A DNA stretch of 11,694 bases from JASJHI01 sp965371355 (GCA_965371355.1 CBDUYD010000090.1:1-11694); one strand, 5' to 3'; positions 1 through 6,735 are shown, numbered from the stretch's first letter. Numbers and translations: made by a program. The notes: generated by a model not told the origin, from the letters alone.

Positions 1-116
1 TTCTGAAACTTGTACGCAGGATCGCGCTGAGCGGGAAGATGCGTACACAGAACGGCAACGCTTCTGAAACTTGTACGCAGGATCGCGCTGAGCGGGAAGA
101 TGCGTACACAGAACGG
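1..116. repeat. Tandem pair of a 55-bp dyad-symmetric element
   Basis: Bases 1-55 and 62-116 are identical, separated by 6 bases (period 61). Each copy has an outer inverted repeat, TGTACGCA (11-18; 72-79) against TGCGTACA (40-47; 101-108). Beyond it, TTCTG (1-5) can pair with CAGAA (48-52) across a 5-base bulge. The single strand could therefore fold into a long hairpin with a 21-base loop, which itself holds an imperfect GC-rich stem (CGCGCTGAGCGGG). A diverged copy in the opposite orientation lies at 6665-6711, so this is an interspersed family and not only a local duplication. There is no T-run after either copy on the plus strand. A REP-like palindrome or a transcription-related hairpin are both possible, and the function is unknown. 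The left copy may be part of a longer array cut by the window edge. Confidence 0.9.
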
Positions 117-174
117 GCTGCGGGGCGGTCCGACTGCGAGCTTCGACGGAGGCCGCCATAACATCGGGCGTCGT

Positions 175-846
175 ATGTCCGACACGACCACCAGCTCATC
201 GACCGTCCGACCACCGTTCACCCCCTGGGACCGGCGCGATCTTCCCGGCATGTTCGACGTCGAGGAGACCGCTCGCCGCGTCGGCAACTACAAGTGGACC
301 GAGATGAAGCTCTTCGAGGCGCTCGGCGGATGGATCGCCACCGTGCCCGAACTCGACGTCAAGATGCGCCTCGGCACACACTGCTACCACCACGCGTGGC
401 ATGCCGAGCTGTGGGAGAAGCGGCTGCCCGAACTGCGCGAGATGAAGACCGAACGGCTCACCGTGCCTGCCAACGACGCGATGGTCCGGTTCATCGAGGC
501 GATGACCGAGCCCGAGGCACCCGAGCTGACGATCGAGAAGCTCGTCGGCGTCTACCGCGTGCTGATCCCGCGCTCGATCGCGGCGTACACGTACCACCGC
601 AACAACACGAGCGAGATCACCGACGCACCCACGATCCGGTCGATCAACTTCATCCTGCAGGACGAGATCGAGGACTGGCGCGACGGCGAGATGCTGCTGC
701 AGTCGCTGATCACCACACCCGACCACGTGCGTCGGGCGAACGAACACCAGCAGCGGCTCGAGGAGATCATGGTCGAGGCAGGTGGGATCACCGGGCCGGG
801 TAGTATCGGTATCGGCGGTAACACCGAGAGTGAAGGGGATATCTGA
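175..846 (+). CDS. Ferritin-like superfamily protein, first gene of operon (223 aa)
   Basis: The ATG at 175 is chosen because the upstream in-frame ATG at 100 lies inside the 55-bp repeat and would add an unlikely N-terminus. No well-spaced Shine-Dalgarno is seen; a GGAGG at 148-152 is too far away. TAACAT (about 159-164) could be a -10 element giving a very short leader. The protein is mostly helical. Residues 41-60 (WTEMKLFEALGGW), the histidine cluster CYHHAWHAELW at 70-80 followed by RLPEL, an Arg/Tyr-rich helix at 124-142, and LQDEIEDWRDGE at 161-172 fit a four-helix ferritin-like bundle related to DUF455-type proteins. The usual ExxH ligands are replaced by His-rich and DExxD segments, so metal binding is uncertain. 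The stop overlaps the next start (TGATG), implying co-translation with the other ferritin-like gene and perhaps a heteromeric complex. The substrate is unknown. Confidence 0.8.
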   Translation: MSDTTTSSSTVRPPFTPWDRRDLPGMFDVEETARRVGNYKWTEMKLFEALGGWIATVPELDVKMRLGTHCYHHAWHAELWEKRLPELREMKTERLTVPANDAMVRFIEAMTEPEAPELTIEKLVGVYRVLIPRSIAAYTYHRNNTSEITDAPTIRSINFILQDEIEDWRDGEMLLQSLITTPDHVRRANEHQQRLEEIMVEAGGITGPGSIGIGGNTESEGDI

Positions 847-1715
847 TGCGCCAATTCTTTCCGGTCGAGGATCTCGCCCGCGACGAGCGGTTCGTCCAGA
901 CGAACATGGCCGAGCGGATGGCGGACACCCGCACGGCGCGGCCCGAGCGGTTGCCGAAGTCCAAGAGCAGGGCGGCGTCCGCCAAGCTCACACCCGAGCG
1001 CCGCGAGGCGTCCGACGCCGCACGCGGGCTGATGCACGGCATCATGACCGGCGAGATCCAGGCGCTCGAGGGCGCCGGTCGCACGGCACACGATTTCGCC
1101 ACCGGCGACGGCACGAACGACACGATTCCCTTCGCGCTGAAGCTCGACATGGCCCGCCAGGCGTGGGACGAGGCCCGTCACGTCGAGATCAGCGCCAAGC
1201 TCTCCGACTGGATGGGCACCGAACTCGGCGAGTTCGTCGAGAACACCGTGTTGTTCGCGGCGGCCTGTTCCGACGATCCGATCCTCCGCCTCGCCGGGGT
1301 CAACCGGGCGCTCGAGGGCCTCGCCATCGACGTGTTCACGCAGATGAAGGAGTTCGGCGATCTGGCCGGCGATCCCTTCCTCGAGTTCTGCGAGGACTGG
1401 ATGCTCGCCGACGAGGTCACCCACGTGAAGATGGGCTCCGACTGGCTGCGTCGCGTCACCGAAAAGGATCCCGATCGTCGCGCGAAGGCGCTCGAGTTCC
1501 AGCAGGTCGTCGACAAGATGTTCAGCTTCGGAGGCCTGCGCGGCGATTCCGACGAGAGCCCGATCGCGCTCGCCCGACGCTTCCGTGAACTCGCCGGGTT
1601 CAGCGACGACGAGGTCGAAGTGATCTCCGACATGGACCGCGAGGCGCTCGACGAGCGCAAGGCGCAGGTCCGGTTCGCGCGCGAAGCTGTCGGCATGCAG
1701 CCCGAGCCCGCCTGA
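846..1715 (+). CDS. DUF455-like ferritin-fold di-iron protein (289 aa)
   Basis: The start ATG overlaps the previous stop codon as TGATG, a translationally coupled arrangement. The sequence carries a complete ferritin-like di-iron signature spread over four helices: E70 or E75 (MTGEIQALEGAG), E109-x-x-H112 (DEARHVE), E157 (NRALEGLAID) and E190-x-x-H193 (ADEVTHVKMG). Spacing and flanking residues resemble DUF455, whose clan includes di-iron oxygenases and hydroxylases such as MiaE. A carboxylate-bridged di-iron centre that activates O2 is therefore likely. The reaction cannot be read from the sequence. The N-terminal 50 residues are basic and rich in Arg, Lys and Ala. There is no signal peptide or membrane segment, so it should be cytoplasmic. 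Its partners in the operon are another ferritin-like protein and an unknown protein. Confidence 0.88.
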   Translation: MRQFFPVEDLARDERFVQTNMAERMADTRTARPERLPKSKSRAASAKLTPERREASDAARGLMHGIMTGEIQALEGAGRTAHDFATGDGTNDTIPFALKLDMARQAWDEARHVEISAKLSDWMGTELGEFVENTVLFAAACSDDPILRLAGVNRALEGLAIDVFTQMKEFGDLAGDPFLEFCEDWMLADEVTHVKMGSDWLRRVTEKDPDRRAKALEFQQVVDKMFSFGGLRGDSDESPIALARRFRELAGFSDDEVEVISDMDREALDERKAQVRFAREAVGMQPEPA

Positions 1716-2296
1716 TGACCGACGCCGTCTCCACCGAGGCGCCCGCGAGCGAGTTCGAGAGCGGCAAGGTCACCATCACCCCGGGCGACTTCAACTTCGT
1801 CAAGTTCGATGCGCAGGAGATCGCCGATGTCGTCGCCGAGGTCGCCGAGTCGCTCGGCGTAGCGAACCCGATCAGGGTCGTGATCGACGAGACCACACCG
1901 CTGGCACGGCTGCTGTCGGAGATCGACGGCACCTCATCGGACGCGCAGATCACGATCCACGCCGAGAGCGGAGCGTTCGAGGAGACCCGGCGTCCGACCT
2001 ACTTCAGCTCCGAGCGTACGGCCACCTCGGTCGGGCGGATGCTGTTGCGGGCCCGCGACCGGATGCGCCCCGACTTCGCCGATGTCGAGCCCGACATCGA
2101 ACTGAGCGTCGAGGAACTCGCCGCCTGGGACGCGTACGCGACAGCCAGGCTGGCCAGGCTCGGAAAGCCCATCAAGCAGCAGCGTTGGCGGTACAACTAC
2201 CGCAACCGTTTCGGGTTCTCCGACGAGACCGACGCGGCTTTCGACCGGCTGTGGGAATGCGACGACATCGGCTGGTCCGATGTGATGAATCCCTGA
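1715..2296 (+). CDS. Conserved-looking hypothetical protein of the ferritin-like operon (193 aa)
   Basis: I do not recognise the family. The ATG overlaps the preceding stop (TGATG), so translation is coupled to the di-iron protein gene, and codon use matches its neighbours. The protein is acidic and soluble with no signal or transmembrane segment. The N-terminal half (about residues 18-95) reads as an alternating alpha/beta domain (ADVVAEVAESLGV, IRVVIDETTPLARLLSEI, AQITIHAES). The middle (about 96-135) is Arg-rich and helical. The C-terminus (about 140-193) is aromatic and basic and then acidic (QQRWRYNYRNRFGF, ending DIGWSDVM). A helper or partner of the two ferritin-like proteins is an inference from gene order only. 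Confidence 0.8.
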   Translation: MTDAVSTEAPASEFESGKVTITPGDFNFVKFDAQEIADVVAEVAESLGVANPIRVVIDETTPLARLLSEIDGTSSDAQITIHAESGAFEETRRPTYFSSERTATSVGRMLLRARDRMRPDFADVEPDIELSVEELAAWDAYATARLARLGKPIKQQRWRYNYRNRFGFSDETDAAFDRLWECDDIGWSDVMNP

Positions 2297-2304
2297 GCGA
2301 ATCG

Positions 2305-3288
2305 GTGAGTGACCGCCACGTGAGCGAGATCCGCAGGCGCCGCGTATCCACCAACGGCATCGAACTCGACGTGCTCGAAGCGGGCACACCGGGCGATCCC
2401 TTGATCGTGCTCGCCCACGGTTTCCCGGAGAGTTCGCACTCGTGGCGTCACCAGATCGCGCCGCTCGCCGAGCGTGGCTACCACGTGCTCGCCCCCGACC
2501 AGCGCGGATACGCCGCGTCGACCGCACCCACCGACATCGACGCGTACCGATCCGATCACCTGTCGAACGATCTCGCCGGGCTGCTCGACGACGTGGGTGC
2601 CGACGATGCGATCTTCGTCGGCCACGACTGGGGGGCGATGGTCGTCTGGGACATGGCGCGGTTCCTTCCCGATCGGGTACGAGGCATCGTCAACGTGAGC
2701 GTGCCGTACACGCCGTGGCCGATGCCGCCGACCAAGCTGTTCGAGGCCACCTACGGCGACCGCTTCTTCTACATCCTCTACTTCCAGCAGGTCGGCCCGC
2801 CAGAGATCGAGCTCGAGGGAGACGTCAGGCGCTTCCTGCACACGATGATGTGGATGGCGAGCGCCGAGATGTTCGGCACGGCACCCACCGAGTTGCCACC
2901 GATGGAGGGGACCGGCTTCATCGAGGCCTCCAGCTTCGCCCGCGACGTGCCCGATGGCCTTCCCGCTTGGATCACGCCCGACGAGTTCGACGTGTACGTC
3001 GAGCAGTTCACGACGAGTGGACTGTTCGGACCGCTGAGCTGGTACCGCAACCTCGACGCCGACCAGTTGCTCACCAAGGACCTGCCCGCGCCGGCAATGC
3101 CGTGCGCGTTCATCGGCGGTCGCCGGGACGTGGTGATCGGCCACCGTCCCGAGTACGTCGAGTCGATGAACGACCTGCTGCCCGACTTCCGCGGCACGAT
3201 CTGGATCGACGACGCCGGCCACTGGACCCAGCAGGAGAAGCCCGCCGAGTTCAACCGAGCGCTGTTCGAGCTCCTCGACCGCCTCTGA
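2305..3288 (+). CDS. Alpha/beta hydrolase, epoxide hydrolase type (327 aa)
   Basis: The alpha/beta hydrolase fold is clear. The oxyanion-hole motif HGFPES is at about residues 38-43, followed by APDQRGYAAS (63-72), the nucleophile elbow GHDWGAMV (106-113) with Asp108 as nucleophile, a lid region (about 130-255), RRDVVIGHRP carrying the probable catalytic acid, and DDAGHWTQQEKP with the catalytic His. An Asp nucleophile together with HGFPE and GHDWG is the pattern of epoxide hydrolases and the related haloalkane dehalogenases; GHDWG and HGFP favour epoxide hydrolase. The GTG at 2305 is used, 8 bases after the preceding stop; the GTG at 2320 is an alternative. Neither has a strong Shine-Dalgarno, so coupling to the upstream gene is plausible. 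A di-iron oxygenase followed by an epoxide hydrolase would make chemical sense, but this is inference. Confidence 0.9.
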   Translation: MSDRHVSEIRRRRVSTNGIELDVLEAGTPGDPLIVLAHGFPESSHSWRHQIAPLAERGYHVLAPDQRGYAASTAPTDIDAYRSDHLSNDLAGLLDDVGADDAIFVGHDWGAMVVWDMARFLPDRVRGIVNVSVPYTPWPMPPTKLFEATYGDRFFYILYFQQVGPPEIELEGDVRRFLHTMMWMASAEMFGTAPTELPPMEGTGFIEASSFARDVPDGLPAWITPDEFDVYVEQFTTSGLFGPLSWYRNLDADQLLTKDLPAPAMPCAFIGGRRDVVIGHRPEYVESMNDLLPDFRGTIWIDDAGHWTQQEKPAEFNRALFELLDRL

Positions 3289-3308
3289 CCGCACCATCTG
3301 ACCGGCGT

Positions 3309-3353
3309 TCTCGTGAGGATCTTGCGTCTCCACGGCGCAAGATCCTCACGAGA
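3309..3353. terminator. Perfect 18-bp hairpin between convergent genes
   Basis: The left arm 3309-3326 (CTCGTGAGGATCTTGCG preceded by T) is exactly complementary to 3336-3353, with a 9-base loop (3327-3335). It lies 20 bases after the hydrolase stop and about 90 bases before the end of the convergent minus-strand gene. This position suits a bidirectional terminator, though no T-run follows on either strand. A REP-like or other dispersed palindrome is the alternative. The stem is certain, the role is not. Confidence 0.6.
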
Positions 3354-3441
3354 TGCCGCCTCGATCACACCCCTCTATCGTTCGCCGGCTTCTTGATCTG
3401 TCGCGGTCGATCGTTGTCGACGCGCTGATCGTGCGTCAGGT

Positions 3442-4179
3442 CTACTCGGCCTGTGATCGGGCGACGACTTGGGCGTGGGGGCGGACCATGCGCTTGCGCC
3501 AGCCGCAGCCGTCCTCCATCTTCGACGGTCGCCACTTGCCGGCACGGCTGTAGGCCCACCACTCGACCGGGTTGCAGTAGTACGAGTACGTCTCGACGAC
3601 CTTGCCGAACGGCTGGTCGCGATGGCGGACGGCCCACATCACGACGCCGTACAGCGCTCCGAGCAGCGACCACACCCCGTAGAGCAGCGGGAAGATCGGG
3701 CCGAGCCAACGCGCCTGCCACGTGTGCACCACCTCGTGTTCCTCGATGAGGAGGCGACGACCACTGCGCTCGACATCGCCCGCACCACCGATGACGTTGC
3801 CGAGCGTGATCGCAAAGCCGCTGCGCGGCATCAGGCCGCGCCGGTAGACGTGCACGTTGTGTCGCTCGCTGAGATCGGCCAGATAGTCGGAGTCCTTGCT
3901 CGCCAGGCCCCACGCGTTCGCGAACACGCCGGCCATCGTCATCACCAGCGACCATGTGCTGTCGAGCACGAACGCCGCGAACCCTTGGAGACTGCGGTAG
4001 TCGTAGATCCCACGCCAACCCGAGATCGCACCGTTCGAGAGGGCGATCGCCGCGCCGACGTACGCCAAGTACGACGTGTCGAGGATCGCGTCGGCGAACG
4101 CACCCGCGGCGTACCCGAGGACCGCTCCGAGCACAGCGACGGTGACCGCTTCGAGGATGCGGCCATCGCGTGCGCTCAT
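3442..4179 (-). CDS. Membrane protein with HEVVH metallopeptidase-like motif (245 aa)
   Basis: The family is not recognised. The N-terminus has hydrophobic segments at about residues 11-30 and 36-52, another at about 66-86, and a long one at about 160-184, so it is an integral membrane protein. Residues 146-152 read EEHEVVH followed by TWQARWLGP, which contains HExxH (His148, Glu149, His152), the zinc motif of many metallopeptidases. Glu196 in the later VVETYSYYCNPVEWWAYS stretch is a possible third ligand. A similar HExxH-TWQ-x-LGP arrangement is, from memory, common in uncharacterised membrane proteins where proteolysis is unproven. The gene starts 15 bases after the stop of the Bax inhibitor-1 gene on the same strand, so the two are probably cotranscribed. 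The C-terminal 30 residues are basic. Confidence 0.8.
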   Translation of the reverse strand: MSARDGRILEAVTVAVLGAVLGYAAGAFADAILDTSYLAYVGAAIALSNGAISGWRGIYDYRSLQGFAAFVLDSTWSLVMTMAGVFANAWGLASKDSDYLADLSERHNVHVYRRGLMPRSGFAITLGNVIGGAGDVERSGRRLLIEEHEVVHTWQARWLGPIFPLLYGVWSLLGALYGVVMWAVRHRDQPFGKVVETYSYYCNPVEWWAYSRAGKWRPSKMEDGCGWRKRMVRPHAQVVARSQAE

Positions 4180-4194
4180 TCGGATCGACTCAGA

Positions 4195-5004
4195 TCACGA
4201 ACGCAGCTTCGACAGCAGACGCAGCATCTCGAGGTACAGCCACACGAGCGTGACGAGCACACCGAGGGCGGCGACCCACTCGTAGTCCTTCGACATGTGC
4301 ATCTTCACACCGCGCTCGATGAGGTCGAAATCGAGCGCGAGGTTGAACGCGGCGAGTCCGCACACGAACACCGAGAACAGGATCCCGAAGAGGCTCGGAC
4401 TGTTGATGAAGGCGATGCTCGCGCCGAAGAAGCTCATCAGCAGCGACACCCCGTAGAGCAACATGATCCCGATCGTGGCGGCGATCACGGTGCGCCGGAA
4501 CCGGTCGGTGACCTTGATGATCCGCGTGCGGTACATCACCAGCATCACGGCGAAGACCGCGGCGGTCGCACCGATCGCCTGCACCACGATGCCGTCGTAG
4601 AGCGTCTCGTACATCCGCGAGATCGCCCCGACCGCGAATCCGTAGGCGATCGAGTAGACCGGCCCGAGGAACTTCGCCAGATGCGGCTTCCGGTAGGCCA
4701 CCATTACGGCGATGAAGCCGACGACGATGCCTGCGATCCCGAGCATCGGGAACTGATAGGTCTCGACGCCGTCCGCGGTGGTGGGCCCCTCGGCGGCGGC
4801 CCAGCCGAACGCGGCGGCGACGAGAAAGATCGAGAACAGCACCGTCGTGGCCGAGATCGTGCCGTTGACGGTCATGCTGCCCTTCCAAGTGGAGAGCGGG
4901 CCGTCGGTGACCGGTTGTGTCTGCGTGTGGGTGCCCGCGTCGGGGGCGGCCCAGCCGGCGGCCGCCTCGTTCTGCGATGCTTGGTTGAACAGTGGATTCG
5001 CCAT
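4195..5004 (-). CDS. Bax inhibitor-1 / YccA family membrane protein (269 aa)
   Basis: The protein has about seven hydrophobic segments (approximately residues 52-70, 86-104, 111-129, 139-158, 172-192, 204-222, 243-265) after a hydrophilic 45-residue N-terminus rich in Gln, Ala and Pro. Family hallmarks are GPVYSIAYGFAVGAIS (114-129), NLALDFDLIERG (221-232) and a C-terminal YEWVAALGVLVTLVWLYLEM segment (241-260). The paired acidic residues Asp224 and Asp226 resemble the Asp sensor region reported for the bacterial homologue YetJ, a pH-sensitive calcium leak channel. Transport by this protein is inferred from family only. TAAACT (minus strand, about 5014-5019) lies 9 bases before the ATG and could be a -10 giving a leaderless or near-leaderless mRNA; no good Shine-Dalgarno is seen. 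Confidence 0.95.
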   Translation of the reverse strand: MANPLFNQASQNEAAAGWAAPDAGTHTQTQPVTDGPLSTWKGSMTVNGTISATTVLFSIFLVAAAFGWAAAEGPTTADGVETYQFPMLGIAGIVVGFIAVMVAYRKPHLAKFLGPVYSIAYGFAVGAISRMYETLYDGIVVQAIGATAAVFAVMLVMYRTRIIKVTDRFRRTVIAATIGIMLLYGVSLLMSFFGASIAFINSPSLFGILFSVFVCGLAAFNLALDFDLIERGVKMHMSKDYEWVAALGVLVTLVWLYLEMLRLLSKLRS

Positions 5005-5024
5005 ACGACCGTCAGTTTACTGCC

Positions 5025-5039
5025 CGACCGGAGCGGTCG
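5025..5039 (-). terminator. Short GC-rich hairpin between minus-strand genes
   Basis: CGACCG (5025-5030) and CGGTCG (5034-5039) form a perfect 6-bp stem with a 3-base loop. It lies in the 71-base gap between the stop of the monooxygenase-like gene (5076) and the start of the Bax inhibitor-1 gene (5004), just upstream of the latter's putative -10. There is no T-run. It could be a weak terminator or a regulator site. Confidence 0.3.
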
Positions 5040-5075
5040 CGATCGGTAGGCCGTTCGAGGTCGGCCATCAGGCGA

Positions 5076-5471
5076 TCAGGCGAGGTCGTGGGCGCTCGTG
5101 CCGTCCCACAGATCGATCTCGGGGGCCTCGGCCAGGATGCCGGTGCACGAGGTCGCCATCTCGACCATCATGTCGGAGTCGAAATGCGCCCGCTGATGCT
5201 CCGGCGTCTCCCACTTCTCGATCACCAGATGCCGCCCGGGCTTGGTCACGCTCGAGACGAGGTCGATGTTTCGGCACCCGTCCTCCATCCGCGCCAGCAC
5301 GATGTACTTCGACAACACCGCGAGTAGCGAAGCGTTGTCGCTCGCATCGAAGCGCATCGTGACGACGGTCAACTCGACCTCGCCGTCCGAGGCGGCCGCG
5401 GTCCCGGTCGCGGTCTCGGCCGCGGTCCCGGTTCCGTTCGCTTCTTCGGCCTGTCCGGGGATATCACTCAT
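5076..5471 (-). CDS. Antibiotic biosynthesis monooxygenase (ABM)-domain protein (131 aa)
   Basis: Residues about 32-125 form a small ferredoxin-like ABM domain: a first strand (VELTVVTMRFD), a long helix (ASLLAVLSKYIVLARMEDG), the strand CRNIDLVSSVTKPGRHLVIEKW, and the typical WETPEHQRAHFDSDMM stretch followed by a short helix. Members include putative quinol monooxygenases and heme-degrading proteins, usually dimeric and cytoplasmic. The substrate here is unknown. The first 30 residues are a low-complexity Gly/Thr/Ala/Glu tail containing TGTAA twice, encoded by a 15-bp direct repeat with period 24 (5394-5408 and 5418-5432). The start is supported by AAGGA about 8 bases upstream on the minus strand. 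The gene is divergent from the sigma factor gene, with a palindrome (5508-5522) in the shared upstream region. Confidence 0.88.
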   Translation of the reverse strand: MSDIPGQAEEANGTGTAAETATGTAAASDGEVELTVVTMRFDASDNASLLAVLSKYIVLARMEDGCRNIDLVSSVTKPGRHLVIEKWETPEHQRAHFDSDMMVEMATSCTGILAEAPEIDLWDGTSAHDLA

Positions 5472-5507
5472 TCCGATGATCCTTGTCTCCTCATCCTGAA
5501 CGACGAT

Positions 5508-5522
5508 ATGACGTTACGTCAT
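5508..5522. promoter_or_regulatory. Perfect 15-bp palindrome, operator-like
   Basis: ATGACGT-T-ACGTCAT is a perfect inverted repeat centred on 5515. It lies 37 bases upstream of the ABM gene start and about 175 bases upstream of the sigma gene. An odd-centred TGACGTNACGTCA site is typical of dimeric helix-turn-helix repressor operators. No regulator gene for it is visible in the window. The closer gene is the likelier target. Confidence 0.5.
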
Positions 5523-5696
5523 CGTGTCGCGTGTTGGCGCCCGTGAGCGGGTCGGTATCGTGACGTGCGTCTCACATCGTCGGCTCCCCGGGCGGGATCA
5601 CCGCCGCCGTGTGACACCCTGCGAGTACCAACGCCTGACCGATCGCCTCTTCGGAAGCCTCGGTCCTGCGTCCGACATACACAGTAGGAGCTGCCG

Positions 5697-6635
5697 GTGG
5701 CAAAAGATCGCGTCGAACGAGACGACGAAGACCTCGTCCGCCTCTACCTCACCGATATCGGGCAGTACACCCTGCTGACCAAAGAGGACGAGGTACGACT
5801 CGCGAAGGCGATCGAGGCGGGCAACGAGGCGATCTCCACGCTCGACGAGGGTGGCAAGAAGGTCACCCCCGCACGCAAGCGCGAACTGCGCCGCACCGCC
5901 CGCAAGGGCGAAGAAGCCGAGCGTCAGTTCGTCCAGTCGAACCTGCGCCTCGTCGTGTCGATCGCCAAGAAGTACCAGGCGTCGGGTCTGCCCCTGCTCG
6001 ATCTCATCCAAGAGGGCAACCTCGGCCTGATGCACGCGGTCGAGAAGTTCGACTGGCGCAAGGGCTTCAAGTTCTCCACGTACGCCACATGGTGGATCCG
6101 CCAGGCGATCACGCGCGGCATCGCCAACACCGGGCGCACGATCCGCCTGCCGGTGCATGCCGGCGACACGCTTGCGCGCCTGCAGAAGGCGCGCTCGCGG
6201 CTCGAACTCAAGTACGGCCGCCCGGCCACGCTGTCCGAACTCGCCCGCGAGGTCGAGATGCCCGAGGACAAGGTGACCGAGGCGCTGCGCTTCGCCGCCG
6301 AACCGCTCTCGCTGTCCGAGCCGCTGCGCGAAGACGGCGACGCCGAACTCGGCGACGTGGTCGAAGACCGTTCGGCCGAGTCCCCGTTCGAGGTCGCCGC
6401 CACCGCCCTGCTCCCCGACGAGATCACCCGGCTGCTCGCACCGCTCGACGAGCGCGAGCGCGAGATCCTCAAGCTGCGCTTCGGCCTCGACTGCGGCGAG
6501 CCGCGTACCCTCGAAGAGGTCGGCGAGCACTTCAACCTCACCCGCGAGCGGATTCGTCAGATCGAGGCCCGGGCGATGAGCAAGCTGCGCCACCCCTCGA
6601 GCGACACCGGCGCCCGCGACCTCCTCGCCGTCTGA
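5697..6635 (+). CDS. Sigma-70 family RNA polymerase sigma factor, RpoD/SigB-like (312 aa)
   Basis: The GTG start at 5697 is supported by AGGAG at 5686-5690, 6 bases upstream. All sigma-70 regions except 1.1 are present. Region 1.2 is at about 11-45 (DLVRLYLTDIGQYTLLTKED). Region 2 is at about 78-149, with the core-binding segment LDLIQEGNLGLMHAVEKFD (101-119) and the -10 recognition/melting segment YATWWIRQAITRGIANTGR (129-147). Region 3 is at about 153-230. Region 4 is at about 241-301, with the helix-turn-helix TLEEVGEHFNLTRERIRQIE (271-290). Lack of region 1.1 and the short length suggest a group-2 (alternative, primary-like) sigma, although some actinobacterial primary sigmas have poorly conserved N-termini. 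The unit probably ends at the hairpin at 6665-6711. No anti-sigma gene is adjacent. Confidence 0.95.
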   Translation: MAKDRVERDDEDLVRLYLTDIGQYTLLTKEDEVRLAKAIEAGNEAISTLDEGGKKVTPARKRELRRTARKGEEAERQFVQSNLRLVVSIAKKYQASGLPLLDLIQEGNLGLMHAVEKFDWRKGFKFSTYATWWIRQAITRGIANTGRTIRLPVHAGDTLARLQKARSRLELKYGRPATLSELAREVEMPEDKVTEALRFAAEPLSLSEPLREDGDAELGDVVEDRSAESPFEVAATALLPDEITRLLAPLDEREREILKLRFGLDCGEPRTLEEVGEHFNLTRERIRQIEARAMSKLRHPSSDTGARDLLAV

Positions 6636-6664
6636 CAGTTGGTCAGTCTGTCCTGCCTCTCCCT

Positions 6665-6711
6665 TTCTGTGTACGGATCTTCCCGCTCAGCGGGAACTGA
6701 CGCACATTTTT
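6665..6711 (+). terminator. Intrinsic terminator built from a third copy of the dispersed repeat
   Basis: The reverse complement of the 55-bp left-end element aligns here along about 42 bases, including runs of 11 and 16 identical bases. The inner arm is a perfect palindrome, TTCCCGCTCAGCGGGAA (6680-6696). Outer bases TGTGT (6668-6672) pair with GCACA (6702-6706), with one G-T pair, and TTTTT follows at once (6707-6711). This gives a two-tier hairpin plus U-tract just downstream of the sigma gene. It fits a rho-independent terminator on the plus strand, located before the convergent acyl-CoA dehydrogenase gene. Confidence 0.7.
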
Positions 6712-6735
6712 CGGGGTGGGGCGGGTGCGAAGGGA

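Noticed and set aside
1..116. CRISPR array start
   Set aside because: There are only two copies, and the 6-base gap is too short to be a spacer. The unit is a long dyad with a related copy elsewhere as a terminator.
100..174. Earlier ATG at 100 for the first ferritin-like gene
   Set aside because: It starts inside the dispersed 55-bp repeat and would encode a repeat-derived N-terminus. The ATG at 175 begins the natural-looking protein.
2197..3333. 378-codon minus-strand open frame opposite the alpha/beta hydrolase
   Set aside because: The plus strand carries an intact catalytic triad and family motifs. The minus frame is a GC-driven shadow.
3469..5049. 526-codon plus-strand open frame opposite the Bax inhibitor-1 and HEVVH genes
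   Set aside because: It spans two recognisable membrane-protein genes on the other strand and is dominated by His, Arg, Asp and Glu without domain pattern, so it is an antisense shadow.
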